From: Leptobrachium leishanense
Lineage: Eukaryota > Chordata > Amphibia > Anura > Megophryidae
DNA length: 64,000 nucleotides
Assembly: GCA_009667805.1 (NCBI GenBank)
Contig: CM019067.1
Coordinates: forward strand, 165,713,073-165,777,072
Reading direction: 5' to 3'
Shown here: positions 1 to 12,890 of the stretch, piece after piece
Numbering within the stretch: the first letter of the stretch is position 1
Layout: each line of letters starts with the position of its first letter
Translations under genes and position numbers: made by a program
The notes under the pieces: generated by a model
Database searches by the model: none
What the model was told of the DNA's origin: nothing
The model's input: only the letters and a program-made list of their open reading frames with translations

Positions 1-495
1 CTGTTTTCACCACTTCTAATGCCAAAGAACACACATGGGCAGGGATATATGTAGCAATATACAGTAATAAATTTGCTTTTTTGTAAAACACAACGGAAAC
101 ATTTTCAATCTGGGACAAATTTCTAATGTCGCAAAACTGTAAATTAATCATAAAAATCAATCTTGTGATTCATTTATAATGATATCAGCAATGTGGAGTG
201 AAAAAAATAATCTTGTAGACATAGGGGTATACTCAATAGCCAATTAGCTGTAATGAATTAACAGATGACTGTATATATAATGAATTAAGTGGTTTTAGGC
301 ATATTTAGAATTTAAACAATTCACTGTTAAAGTTGCATTATAAGCCACAAAGACTAGAGGTCTAGTTAGCAACTAATGAAATGTTAACCATGTCAGGAAA
401 CATGCTTTCCCTTATGAATGAATATATGCTATTATTTATAATACTATATAATACTAAATATATTTTTATATATATATACAGTATCTCACAGATGT
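1..495. other. AT-rich sequence with nothing recognised
   Basis: No coding frame, terminal repeat or RNA signature was found. The last 8 bases (488-495, ACAGATGT) are the left target-site copy of the adjacent hAT element. Confidence 0.5.
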
Positions 496-1077
496 TAGGG
501 ATGTGCGTTTCGGGTTTCGGAATTTTCACGAAATTTCCCGATTCGTGTTTTCGGATGCGGCCGAATTTCCGAAAATTTTTAGATCCGAAAATGTCAGATC
601 CGAAACGTTTTCCGAGCCGAAACGAAATATTTTCGGATTTTTCGAATGGACTTGAAATGTGTCAAACGACGTTCCGAAAAAACTAAAATTTTCTGAAAAA
701 CGAAAATTTTCCGAAAAACGAATATTTTCTAAAAAACGAAAATTTTCTGAAAACGAAAATTTTCCGAAAAACGAAAAGTCGATACAAAAAACGAGCAAAG
801 TGACACGAAAAATACGAAAAATGGTCGATATTCCGAAAAATGTACAATTCCGAAAAACGAAAATTTCCGAAATTCCGAAAAGTCGATACAAAAACCGAGC
901 ACAGTGACACGAAAATACGAAAAATGGTCGATATTCCGAAAAAAAATGTACCCGAAAAACGAGCCGAACCGAATCGAATCGAAACCGAAATCGGTCGAAA
1001 CGAGCCGAATCGAAAAGTTTAAAAATCCAAAAAATCGAACCGAATCGAACCGAAAAAAAAATCGGTGCACAAGCCTA
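496..1077. mobile_element. Non-autonomous hAT-type element (MITE), 582 bp
   Basis: The left end TAGGGATGTGC and right end GCACAAGCCTA are imperfect inverted repeats (9 of 11 match). They are flanked by a perfect 8-bp direct repeat, ACAGATGT, at 488-495 and 1078-1085. Eight-base duplications are diagnostic of hAT transposition. The interior is almost entirely reiterated CGAAAA/TTTTCG-type sequence, so open frames on both strands here are artefacts. No transposase is present, so it must have been moved in trans. Its termini resemble those of the larger element at 12891-14448. Confidence 0.88.
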
Positions 1078-1203
1078 ACAGATGTGAGTGCACCCCTCAC
1101 ATTTTTGAAAATATTTTATTATATCTTAAGAAATTACTTTTTGCTACAATGTAAAGTAGTTAGTGTACAGCTTCTATAACAGTGTGAATTCGCTGTCCCC
1201 TCA

Positions 1204-1231
1204 AAATAATAATAATAATAATAATAATAAA
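1204..1231. repeat. (AAT)n microsatellite
   Basis: About nine AAT units just upstream of the 5' truncation point of the L2 element. Confidence 0.9.
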
Positions 1232-1255
1232 ATATTTACAAAAATGTGAGATACT

Positions 1256-1344
1256 GTGTACCTCTTCCCTTCCTCCACCAATTCTCTTCTTGGCTCCCAC
1301 ATTTCATGTCTTCTGATGTTCCATCCCTCATTCTTGGAGATTTA
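1256..1344 (+). pseudogene. L2 endonuclease fragment, upstream side of the MITE
   Basis: This fragment encodes part of an apurinic-type endonuclease and ends at the LILGD motif. The MITE at 1345 splits the Asp-Phe-Asn segment, which resumes at about 1774 with the Asn-Ile-Pro continuation and the downstream motif for TQWSNSPTHTAGNTLDL. The joint is one base short of the expected frame, so the site has decayed slightly. Confidence 0.75.
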
Positions 1345-1773
1345 AGGCTAGGGTCAAACAAACGCATTATTCGCAGCGACCGTCAAAAAGTGCATAAGAA
1401 CGCATTGACATATTTTTTCACAGAATGCGCGAAAACGGTCATACGATGCACATTTCCGTGCGTGATTTTTTACGGATCCAAACCAGGAAACTTTGGGCGT
1501 CTGGACGTTATGTTGGCTGGACATGAGCAGCGTCTGACATCTCCTAATCACGCACACACGCCGCTTTGCAGGCGCAGCGCACTCTGTATGTCAGTACTAG
1601 CGGTTTTGTGTTCTCGAAAAAATGCGTTTGTTTGCCTCTTGCGTTGCGCGGCCGCACTTCTGTGTGGCCGTACTTCGTATATTAGCCGTCATTGCCCGTC
1701 ATTTGCTGCTACTGCGGCCGTAATTAAGTGCTCCTAAACGCACGTTAAAAATGCGTTAGTCTGACCCCAGCCT
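1345..1773. mobile_element. TA-flanked MITE, AGGCTAGGGTC family, copy 1 (429 bp)
   Basis: The element begins AGGCTAGGGTC and ends GACCCCAGCCT, with a TA dinucleotide immediately outside each end. Copies 2 (10760-11185) and 3 (39644-40067) share the whole length, including an internal block on the theme GGACGTTATGTTGGC. It has no coding capacity. It sits inside the L2 endonuclease, so it is younger than that LINE. TTAA also flanks this copy, so TA versus TTAA target choice rests on the other copies, which support TA. Confidence 0.85.
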
Positions 1774-2532
1774 TAACATCCCTGTCGACTCGCCACAGAG
1801 CTCAGCTGCTTCACGATTTCTCTCCATTACATCCTCATTTGGCCTTACTCAGTGGTCCAACTCCCCCACCCACACAGCTGGCAATACACTGGATCTTATT
1901 TTCTCCTACTCGTGCCCTATCTTTGACCTCACCATTACACCTCTCAATCTCTCTAACCATCATCTTCTGACTTGTGAACTCAGCTCTCCCCTCGTTCCTC
2001 CATCTAAACCCAAACTTTATCAGACCCGCAGAAATCTCCACTCTCTGGACCCACAGCAGTTCTCTGACAATATATCCGTACCGCTCTCATCCGTACTATC
2101 TCTCCTGTCTTAATGAAGCCATCACCCGCTACAACTCTACTTTTTCCTCCACCCTTGATAAGCTGGCGCCGTCAAAACCCTGGTCAATGAGGCAACAAAA
2201 CTTGCAACCCTAGCACAACAAATTGACATGACATCTCCAAAGATGTTCTAGAACTGATGAACGCTATTGGAGAAAGACCCGCTCACACTCTGACTTTCTT
2301 CACTATAAATTTATGCTTCAGTCCTACAGCTCTGCGCTTTTTCTAGCCAAGCAGTCATATTTTGCAACCATCATACACACCCACTACCCAAAACGCCTGT
2401 ACACCACCTTCAACTCCCTTCTCTGTCCTGCAGTGGCTATTCCTCACACTGACCTCAAAGCAGAAGACCTAGCCTGCTATTTCACAGCAAAAATTGAACA
2501 GATAAGAACCGAAATCTCCACAATGCCATCTT

Positions 2533-3285
2533 AGAAACATAGAAACATAGAAAAATGTCGGCAGATAAGAACCTTTCGGCCCATCTAGTCTGCCCAATTA
2601 CATGGATACTTTACCTGGATTTATCTTTTGTTTAGGATAGCCTTATGCCTATCCCATGCTTGCTTAAATTCAATTACTGTTTTGGCCACTACCACTTCAA
2701 CTGGAAGACTGTTCCATGTATCCACCACCCTCTCAGTAAAATAATGCTTTCTGATGTTACGTTTAAACCTTTGCCCCTCTAATCTAAGACTATGTCCTCT
2801 TGTTTTGCTACTTTGTTTCCTTTTAAATATACTCCCTTCCTCTACCTTGTGGATTCCCTTTACGTATTTAAATGTTTCTATCATATCTCCTCTGTCTCGT
2901 CTTTTTTCCAAGCTGTACATGTTAAGATCATTAAGCCTTTCCTGGTAACTTTTCTCCTTCAAGCCATACACCATTTTAGTAGCCCTTCTCTGAACTCTCT
3001 CTAAGATGTCTATATCCTTCTGGAGATACGGTCTCCAGTACTGCACACAGTACTCCAAGTGAGGTCTCACCAGTGCTCTGTACAGTGGCATGAGCACTTC
3101 CCTTTTCCTACTGCTAATACCTCTCCCTACACAACCAAGCATTCTGCTAGCATTTCCTGCTGCTCTATTACATTGACTACTTACCCTTAGATCCTCTGAA
3201 ATAATAACCCCTAAATCCCTTGGGTTTTTACGTCCCAGGTGCATTATCTTGCACTTATCCACATTAAAACTCAATTCACCCATGC
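2533..3285 (-). mobile_element. CR1 LINE fragment, antisense, inserted in the L2 element
   Basis: Read on the minus strand, a CR1 C-terminal reverse-transcriptase frame runs from 3283 to 2621, followed by a short 3' UTR. The end is a repeated TTTCTATG motif near 2533-2555, matching the octamer 3' tail known for CR1. The copy is 5'-truncated within RT. L2 sequence resumes on the right at about 3290. No convincing target duplication was found. Confidence 0.9.
2621..3283 (-). pseudogene. CR1 reverse transcriptase, C-terminal part (about 220 aa, open)
   Basis: The frame opens within the RT palm/thumb region ([12 protein letters not shown]). It continues with RPHLEYCVQYW, then LERVQRRATKM and SLEKRRDRGDMI, and ends at the ordinary CR1 C terminus. 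These are hallmark CR1 motifs. The N-terminal RT with its YADD box and the endonuclease are missing through 5' truncation. The frame has no internal stop over 220 codons, so this insertion is younger than the decayed L2 host copy. It is not expected to be functional. Confidence 0.88.
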
Positions 3286-3289
3286 AGGA

Positions 3290-4931
<1,642 letters not shown>

Positions 4932-5114
4932 AGCCGCTTCTATGGCCCCACCATTCCCAAACCACTGGCACTAATGATCCTGCTATCTAGTGCATTCCTC
5001 TTGTCTTCCTCAACCCCAATCCCTCTAGACTGTAAGTTCCTATGAATTGGGCCCTCTACACCTCTTGTTTCCATCCTATGTCCGTTTATATGTATTTTGT
5101 TCCCTTTGGTTCTT

Positions 5115-5172
5115 GTAAAGCGCTGCGGAAACTGTTGGCGCTATATAAATGACGACAATAATAATAATAATT
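5115..5172 (+). repeat. L2 3' tail (recognition stem plus AAT repeats)
   Basis: The tail has GTAAAGCGCTGCGGAA, then GTTGGCGCTATATAAAT, ending in short AAT repeats. This conserved tail is what L2-type RT recognises for target-primed reverse transcription. The same tail without any L2 body occurs in reverse at 40774-40832. Confidence 0.88.
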
Positions 5173-5248
5173 CTTGCTCTAGTTCCCGCACTCTCTTTTA
5201 CCTTAATTGTGTGCACGGAGCAAATGTCATCTCAAAATAAATATATGC

Positions 5249-5386
5249 ATGCCATAGGAGACACACTCTAGGTCTTTGCAATAAAATAATAAAGTTTATT
5301 AGCTCTATTAAAATTACATATGGCTTTACGTTTCTGCTTGTCCTGAGTCTTTATCAAGACATCAAGCCATGTGTCTCCTATGGCAT
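5249..5386. repeat. 17-bp perfect inverted repeat around a 104-bp loop
   Basis: ATGCCATAGGAGACACA at 5249-5265 is exactly reverse-complemented at 5370-5386. The loop contains no recognised motif. It may be the remnant of a short inverted-repeat element. No family was assigned. Confidence 0.6.
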
Positions 5387-5744
5387 CACAACCAAAGCAA
5401 GTATTGATTTGCCCTACGGGTCCAAGCATCCACTGCAACTGGTCATGCCTAGCTCCTGCTGAAGAGGGTCCAATAAAACCAAAACAGCGCTGTCCAGGAG
5501 TGGCTTTGACCAGTTGCATAAACCTGATCTCTACTATAAAAAAAAAGGCCTTCTAGTATGACACGGAATTGATTGAAGGGTCCTGTGAGAAAGCAGACCC
5601 AGGATGCAAAAAAGTGAGACAGATGTCATTTGCATGTCTTACCCAGAGTTCCTTGCAGCATATGGGGAATGTAGCACAGGAGCTCTGGGATGCAGTTCTT
5701 TGAATTGCTGTGACGTGCAAATGACTTCTACAATAATAAACATT

Positions 5745-6472
5745 GGGCCAAATGCAAAAACACACACGCAACGCTTGAATTTGTGCGCCAAGCGTTAAAC
5801 GTTAACGCGGGTAAATCAACGCTGGAATTACAATCCTCGTGCATTTTTTTCATCGGTCGAGCAATAACGCACGTTAAACGGACGTGCGCAAATGTTCGCG
5901 CAGTAACGTTGTGCGCAGAAATCAGTGTGCGGACTGGTTTTTTCACGCAATTCAGCCAATCAGAATTAAGAACCACAATTATCTCTCGTTAAGTTTTTGC
6001 GTCTGCCAAAGTCAATCTGAGCATATATGCTGCAGCAGTAATAAATGCACACACAACTTCTCAAATTTATTGGTTTGGTATGTGTAGAATGTGTAACTAT
6101 ACTTTGTAGATATTTTTTTTTTGGGCTGGTGTATTTGGGTTCAGACAGGTTGATAGAATTTGCCATTAACACCAGCTTTTAGGAGTTGCTAAAATTAAGC
6201 GCGCAACGGCTATGCGCTAATTCCTGCGCATAGATTGTAATACCATCCGCGTACCAGCGCACATTCGCATCTGAACTCACAATGTTAAGTATAGGATGCG
6301 AGCAGTAAAGTACGCTCGCGCAGGGTTCGCGTAGTTTCACCTGCGGTAGACGATTATGTGTGTTTGTTGCGCTGACTATGTAATGCGACGTTCAGTGCAA
6401 AGGGTTTTACCCCTCGCGTTAATGTTTTTTTGCGCCGGTGAAAAAGTTTGCGCGAAGATTGTAATTTGGCCC
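5745..6472. mobile_element. Putative MITE with GGGCCAAAT termini (728 bp)
   Basis: The left end GGGCCAAATGCAA and right end ATTGTAATTTGGCCC are imperfect inverted repeats. The interior is CpG-rich relative to its flanks, with repeated GCGC and TTAACG-type words and no ORF of interest. No clear target duplication was found, so superfamily is open. Confidence 0.5.
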
Positions 6473-7900
6473 TTATTGTTTTATTTTATTCTCTACTTTA
6501 ACTGGAGAAAAAGTCTAAAATATTGCATGTGCGAATTCAGCAGAGCTTGTAATTTTGGTATGAATGGTTTGTGTCAGTAAGTGTGTTAACGCTAGTTAAG
6601 GAGTTTCTGAAACATTCATTCCTATGCTTGGCACATTGTGACAAAGTCAGTGGTAAAGATTGTCTTTATATCTATATGGAAGTGAATGAGAATCGCCCCC
6701 AGTGTGTGCCCAATGTACAAAGGCACGAAGCATCATAAAGCATTAACAAACTTGCGTACCTCTAATGGCTGTATCTTCCAGGAAGAACGCCAGCCCCAGT
6801 GATTCCATTTTGAGGGGCGAATACGTCAGCTTGCACCCACTAGAAAGTCTGTGTTTCTTTACATATGAAGGCAAGGACATTGTGGCTCCACTTTGCTGCT
6901 GCAATCCATAGCGCCTTTCTGGTCAGGACATGGACCCCTTGGTTTAGGTGCCTGGAGGGGTATCAGCTATACCCCTTTCATAAGTTCTAAGTAGGCCAAA
7001 ATGTCCTCGAGGTTGCTGTATCTCTCATGCAGAAGATACTCCCTTTCCATTTCAGTCCTGACCACTCCTTTTGAGTGATAGCAGTCTGATATGCATATGG
7101 TATTTGGGTCTCCGTAATGGCATCATTGTACCATAAAACCTTATGAGGCCTTTGCCGGGACTCACAATAAAGGACAGGCCACTTATGGAACTAGCCATTG
7201 CTTTAATAAATGTGGTTTTGCTCTTTATAGCTTTTACTTGCGGGTACTTACAGCTTTATCGTCCACAAAAGTTCGGTGCTTATTGATTCTAGTCCAATGA
7301 CTGGTCATCAAATAAACCCGTAAATGGCATATACTTGATTTCTAAAATCAATGGCTGTGTCATCACTGTGAACAAGACATTAAAGTTGTATTTAACCCCT
7401 CTGTAGGAATTGAACGCCTACAGCATGATGCATTGTAGTGTAATTTACAGTAAATAAAGTCATTAAAGTAAGGGATTTCTTTTATTAGAATAACCCTTTA
7501 CAGATTGATCACATAAATACATTCTTTGCAGTCATTATGTGTCTTTAAAATGAACTTGTCACTTTCGTTATGAATCCTGAAATATAGGCGCACTAAGGTC
7601 CGTGGAATCAAGTGGTTTATTCCAAGCAATCACTTATCTCTGTTCATACTCAATTCACTGCAATAAATAGATTATCAATAATTAGCACATCCATAGAGAG
7701 AGAGAACATCTCAGTTGCCCATTATGGGCTCTATCACCTCCTTAACTCTGTTGTGGACAGAAATGTATATATTCGCTTTTATAATATTCAAAGGCTTAGA
7801 AGGAGGCCTAGAAAAATGCTTATTTGAGTAGTTTAAATGGTTAATCAAGATTTATGAATCAAATGCATATTATTCTTTAAACGCTATCTTAGCTGATTGT
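6473..7900. other. Unassigned sequence, nothing recognised
   Basis: No terminal repeats, coding similarity or RNA features were seen. Open frames are short and codon-random. It may be unique intergenic or intronic DNA. Confidence 0.4.
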
Positions 7901-8099
7901 TTTTGTACGCACATGTAGTTTCTTTTCCAAGTATGTTGGAGTACATCTTGGAGATCATCTTGGAGAATGTTTTGGAACATCTCGGAACGTCCTGTAACCA
8001 ACGTCCTTGACGGCTAAAGGGACATCCGGAGACACTGTTGTTTATTTTCTTTAACTGTTATTAAACAAGGTCTATAATTTCACAATATTAATGACGAAT

Positions 8100-9190
8100 A
8101 GAATGTTGGGCAACAGCCTGTTATGCGCACAGCTAAGTAGCATAAAAAGCCTTGTAAATTGCCGAATAAAGACAGAGAAGTCATTGGCTTTGAAGCCACA
8201 TACAGGGTTATCCAAAGAGATCCGAATTGCTTGAGAAAGGTAACCGAACGCTGAAAATCAGCGTTCGGTTACCTTTCCTGGCCATTCGGCTATCCAGAGA
8301 GCAGGCAATTCGTCAAATCCTGGCGAATTGCCTGAACATACGGTGCCTGTTCGGTGCCTGTTCGAGGGCAGTGAAATCCCCATGATAAAGCACTGCTTCG
8401 GCTATTCAGAGAACACAAACCAGCAGTGAAAGGTTCCCCTAATGCCCTGCCATTCGGTGGTTTAATTCGGCAAATTTATTCAGGAGAATCCCATAGGCTT
8501 CAATGTTAAAAATATTCCCATTTTAATTCAATATCTAATAAACCGTTCATTATAAAATTCTGCAGCAAAAAGTCTCTTTATTTATAGATTTTTTAGGATA
8601 CTTTAAGCATTTTTCTTTTTTTTAAAAGTCCGATTTTTATTTTTTATTTTTTTTTCAGTTTACTTATTTTTTTGTAACAGCCCTCTTTATTATCATTCCC
8701 TGGACCTCCTGTGAAAATTTCAGACATTTTCGCTCAGTAGTTTCTTTGCAAACAGCGTTTCTTTTTCCCAGATTCATGCAAATGGTTTTGCTAATTTATT
8801 CACTGCCTCCTCTATGTCACAGCTGCTTCCGCTCTGTGTGATTCGGCTCCTGTTCGGCTCCTGTTCGGCTTTTTCGAAGGTTAATCCAGATGTTTTTGCT
8901 TGTTTTCAGCGTACATTCGGTTAGTTTTCGTCAGGTTTGCGGCAGCTTTTCCCTGCAATTCGGGTTCCCTGTGCTGTTTGCTGAATACACCGCAGGATCA
9001 CCGAAATGCAATCGGCAAAAGGAACCGAATTGAAGAGAATGAAAAGTCACCGAACGTGCGGTGACTTTTCGAATCTCTTTGGATAACCCTGATAGACGTA
9101 TTCCTTGTCTGTGTGATTTCTTTATGCGCACATCTATCTGATTTCTCCACCGAATTAGAACAGAGGCTGGCATCCGAGGACGGACTCCAT
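8100..9190 (+). other. Possible decayed retroviral-type LTR end, split by a MITE
   Basis: Before the MITE there is a TATA-like CATAAAAAGCC at about 8141 and AATAAAG at about 8165, spaced like an LTR promoter and poly(A) signal. After the MITE, about 9166-9183, an 18-base stretch starting TGGCATCC matches 13 of 18 positions of the lysine-tRNA primer-binding consensus. No LTR partner, TG start or coding remnant was found, so this is only a suggestion. Confidence 0.25.
8203..9091. mobile_element. CAGGGTTAT-family element, long form, copy 1 (889 bp)
   Basis: Termini CAGGGTTATCCAAAGAGA and TCTCTTTGGATAACCCTG are perfect inverted repeats, flanked by a 3-bp ATA duplication. The interior starts with a strong hairpin (AACCGAACGCTGAAAATCAG and complement, about 8242-8273) and carries repeated TGTTCGG words. 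A homologous long copy lies at 43914-44815. No ORF encodes a transposase. Confidence 0.85.
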
Positions 9191-9227
9191 TGTCCATTGC
9201 AACTCTACCGCTCACATAAATGAGCAT

Positions 9228-10759
9228 CAGGGCTAGATTAATTGAGGTGATAACGTGTCACATAGATCACCTCCTGATCACTATCGGGTTAAAAAAAATC
9301 CATTGGTGAATCGGTATTAGTACTTTTTAGGGCGAGCATACTGCACTTTGAGCTACCTTTACTTAACATGGGAGCGCAAAGTGTTAACAGAGACTAATTA
9401 GTGTTAGGATCACAAAGTCCTAATGCAAATTACTCAGCTGTCGCTAACTAAAAAAGTTTACTTCAGCTTTGAGCTCTAGTTAACTGGTTCCACTTCTGTG
9501 GAATCAGTTAACACCAGCTTGAACACCCCCTAAAAAAAAGTCAAATACTCACCTCTCATCCCGCGGTGAGAACGGCGGCCCTATCCGCCGCTTCTGTTTG
9601 ATGGGAGTAGAGTGAGACTGAGGAAAAAAGTCTCTCCGTGATCACTCCGCCGACCTGCAGGATCTCGGCGAGGTCCTGCTGTTCATGTAACCCGGGAGGA
9701 GAAGCTTTCATGCAGTCCATAGCTCCATGGAGGGGATTCTTGTAACATCGCTTTAGTGCTGCCCTGAGCATCCTGGAGCCTAGCAGCTGCTGGACTCAGC
9801 ACCTGCCACGTAATCTACAGGTAAAATGGTTGTGCTAAGGGGAGATTAGCAAACGTTAATTTTTCCTTTTAGCGTCCCCGTTTTAGCTGTAGGGAGGTGA
9901 TAGGGCCCTATGGTTGCAGAATTAATTTTTTCCCCCTACTTGTCAAAGTTAATTATAAAAGGTCATCTGTCATGCTCAGCTGCTTGGAGTTATTATTGGT
10001 TGTCTTCTATAGGCCGAATTTTCTGATTTCACCTGACAGGTAAACATCGGCGTCTCTCATTGGCCCTCTGATTGCTATTGCATTGGTACCAACAAGCATT
10101 TTATAGAAACAAAATTCCCTGAAGCTCAATATATTTGTTTGTAGAAAATATAATTTTAAATATTGTTCGTCATGCACTTTGCTGTCAAGAATGTATATAT
10201 ACATTCTATAGCATATTTCTGCTAGTGTGTATAACACTTTTAATGATGAGGAAATGTCACCTTCTGCTTTATGTGGGCAGTATTACTTTTCGTTAGTAGT
10301 TTCTATTCCACTAGAACTTAATGCACTTGTTTCTTTTATCATAAGCTTGGCTTATTTGCATTCACTGGTATATTCCTCCCCCCCCCCGTAGTTTCTTTTT
10401 TCCAAAAATAATTATTTTATGATTGAATAAATATGTTTAAAGCTCCGTAAACTGCTAAATATCAATTAAAGAACAAATAACTTTATACCAGGTTAACTAC
10501 CCTTACAGATACTAGGTTGATGCACTTACTTAATTGTTTGTCTTTTGCTTGTTGAAATCTGAGTTTCTTTTGCATCATCACGGAGATGTGAACTGCACAG
10601 TAGAATGACGATAAGTATTTTTTTTTAATCAACAGTTAAAGGTTTTAACAGCTTTTGCTGGGAATAGCAGAAAGAAAATGGAAATAATAAAATTTTGAAT
10701 TTTGTAATAGTTCTATAAAATAGTATAAATGCAGCATAAATGAAGGAGACATATCAGTA
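9228..10759. other. Intervening sequence with a possible unclassified repeat
   Basis: The part from 9235 to about 9960 looks repetitive. It holds an ATACTCACCTCTC block (about 9544) similar to blocks in the TTAA elements at 21886 and 40738, and ATTAATT/ATCACCTCC motifs near both ends. Termini could not be defined. A 13-base C run lies near 10377. The remainder shows nothing recognisable. Confidence 0.3.
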
Positions 10760-11185
10760 AGGCTAGGGTCAGACGAACGCATTTTTCGCGTTGTCCGTGA
10801 AAAAGTGCGTTCGAACGAATGGACGCATTTTTTCACGGAATACGCAATAGCGGTCATACGATGCGCATTTTCATCCGTGATTTTGTACGGATCATCAATA
10901 AAACACTTTGTGTCTGGACGTTATGTTGGCCGGACATTAGCAGCGTCTGACGTCTCCTAATCACGCACACATGCCGCTAGCGGACGCAGCGCACTCTGTA
11001 CGTCAGTACTAGCGGTTTGACGTTCTCGAAAAAATGCGTTCGTTTGCCACTTGCGTTGCGCAGCCGCACTTTTGTGCGGCCGTTCTTCGTATGCTGCCCA
11101 GCATTGGATGTCATTTGCTGCTAGCACGGCCGTGATTTAGTGCTGCTAAACGCACGTTAATACTGCGTTAGCCTGACCTTAGCCT
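10760..11185. mobile_element. TA-flanked MITE, AGGCTAGGGTC family, copy 2 (426 bp)
   Basis: The element begins AGGCTAGGGTCAGACGAACG and ends CTGACCTTAGCCT, with TA outside both ends (10758-59 and 11186-87). It is collinear with copy 1 at 1345-1773 in the same orientation. It has no coding capacity. Confidence 0.88.
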
Positions 11186-11479
11186 TACAGTGGCTAACAA
11201 ATAGAGAGCATAAATAGGGCATAGGTCTTCATTCGCCCCTGGGCTTGGTGAATGACAATTAAACTAATATTCAACAAACAAACTAGTCAGACCATGTCCT
11301 AATCTTCATAAAACATTAAGAACAAAGAAAAAATGTGTTCAAATTGTCCTTAGCCCCTTCACTACCATGCACATTTTGTTGAAAAAAAATATTTTATCAC
11401 ATTTATTTGAAACATAGGATATGTAGTTATTAATTAATGTAGCAAACAGGGGTTTGTGAGGGTCCTGAGAATGAACAAC
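11186..11479. other. Spacer with one TTAA-element-like end
   Basis: At about 11350 the sequence TTAGCCCCTTCACTACCA resembles the left terminus of the TTAA-flanked elements at 43213 and 58341. No matching right end is visible. Otherwise unassigned. Confidence 0.35.
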
Positions 11480-11486
11480 GGCACTA

Positions 11487-12122
11487 GTGGCCTGTTCTAC
11501 GGTGGGGCCCTCTCAGGTCTCACAATGCTTTAGCTTGATTGTGCCCTTACAGGGACAACTGCTCCATATACAAATGTCACGCTCTCTTCCTTTCACCCTG
11601 ATCTCAAGTGAAGCTGACCCTTCGGGTCGTTTCTTATTTATCAAGGGCTCCTTAAGGGCTGTTACTTATATATTTGCTAATGTCTATGCACCGAATTATG
11701 GTCAATGTAGTTTTTTGCTTTCTGCTCTCTGCAAATTGGAAGCCTTCCGGGAGGGAATATTGATTCTAGGTGGGGATTTTAATGTGGCCATGTTCCCTTC
11801 GGCTGATACCTTTGCGCGTAGGAGCAGTGTTTCCCTCACCTGCCTTCAGCGAGTTTGCCACACCCTGATGCGCATGCGCATGCACCTGGTAGACTGCTGG
11901 AGGGCACTTAACCCTGAGAGACTATATGTGTTTCTCCTCGATCCACTCCACCTATTCACGGATTATTTTCTTCTTCTTCAGGAGAATCTTTTTTCCTTGC
12001 TTAGTGCTATGATTGGTATTCAGGTGTGGTCAGACCATGCTCCCATTCACAATACCTTAGCGAATCAGGTTCTTCGGCCACGCGAACTGCATTGGAAGTT
12101 TAATAAATCTTTTTTTAACTGA
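11487..12122 (+). pseudogene. L1-type apurinic endonuclease domain (211-aa open segment)
   Basis: The frame holds successive motifs of the exonuclease-endonuclease-phosphatase fold: FANVYAPN, then GGDFNVA with the catalytic Asp/Asn, a short ...TDYF... segment where SRIDYF is usual, and C-terminal WSDHAPI. It ends at 12120-12122 with a stop soon after FNKSFFN. The upstream part and ORF1 are missing. Frame continuation is visible at about 12650-12890 (LTPKQIKTG). Confidence 0.82.
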
Positions 12123-12890
12123 TCCTGCGCTGGTGGATGGGACTGAGGAGTCACTACGCTTATATTTTTCTGACAATGTTGACTCGGATACTTCTCCCAC
12201 GGTGGTCTGGGAAGCTCATAAGTGCACAATGTGGGGTTATTTTATTCAATAGAGGTCTAGATGCAAAAAACACCTTGCAGTTCAACTGGCGGATTTATCT
12301 ACTTCTATAGCTTCCCTGGAAACATAAGATGGATCGGGACAATAGAGTTTATTCCCATCTCCTTGAGGCTTGGTGGGCATTGAATGAGACCTTGGCCATA
12401 AGGTACTCGGGGCGATGATAAGTTTGCAGAGTTTTCACTATGAACATTGTAATCACAAAGTAAAATTGCTTTTGGGCACCACAGGCAATTGACACATTTC
12501 CATAAAGTACGGACTGCATCCAGCTCTGCGTCTCCCTTCCCATACAACATCATGTTGGCATTTACCTGTTACTATTCTGACCTGTGCAATCTCTCCCTGT
12601 TACCACCTAACGGTATAGAGAACCCACCTGATCCTGGGGACTGTGCTTATCTTGCTAAACATGTCACCAAGAAACTCTCTCCAGCAGTGGCTTAATCCCT
12701 GGAGTCCCCAACAGAGGAACTGGCTCTTACTCCCAAACAAATAAAGACAGGTAGGGCCCTGGGCCCAGATGGCCGTCTTTTGAGTTACTATAAGAAATTT
12801 GCACATATCCTTTTGCCGCATATGGTCAGAGCCTTTAATGTGGCTCTTGAGGGGGGAGGGGTTCTTCCTCAAGATGCTGTCGGTTATGAT

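Noticed and set aside
526..1100. Several Phe/Lys/Arg-rich frames on both strands
   Set aside because: They are translations of the reiterated CGAAAA sequence inside the small hAT element.
1246..1737. 163-aa plus-strand ORF as a gene
   Set aside because: It joins an L2 endonuclease fragment to a MITE by chance.
5268..5798. Small ORFs of 61-83 aa on both strands
   Set aside because: They are short, unsupported by motifs, and overlap an inverted repeat and the start of a putative MITE.
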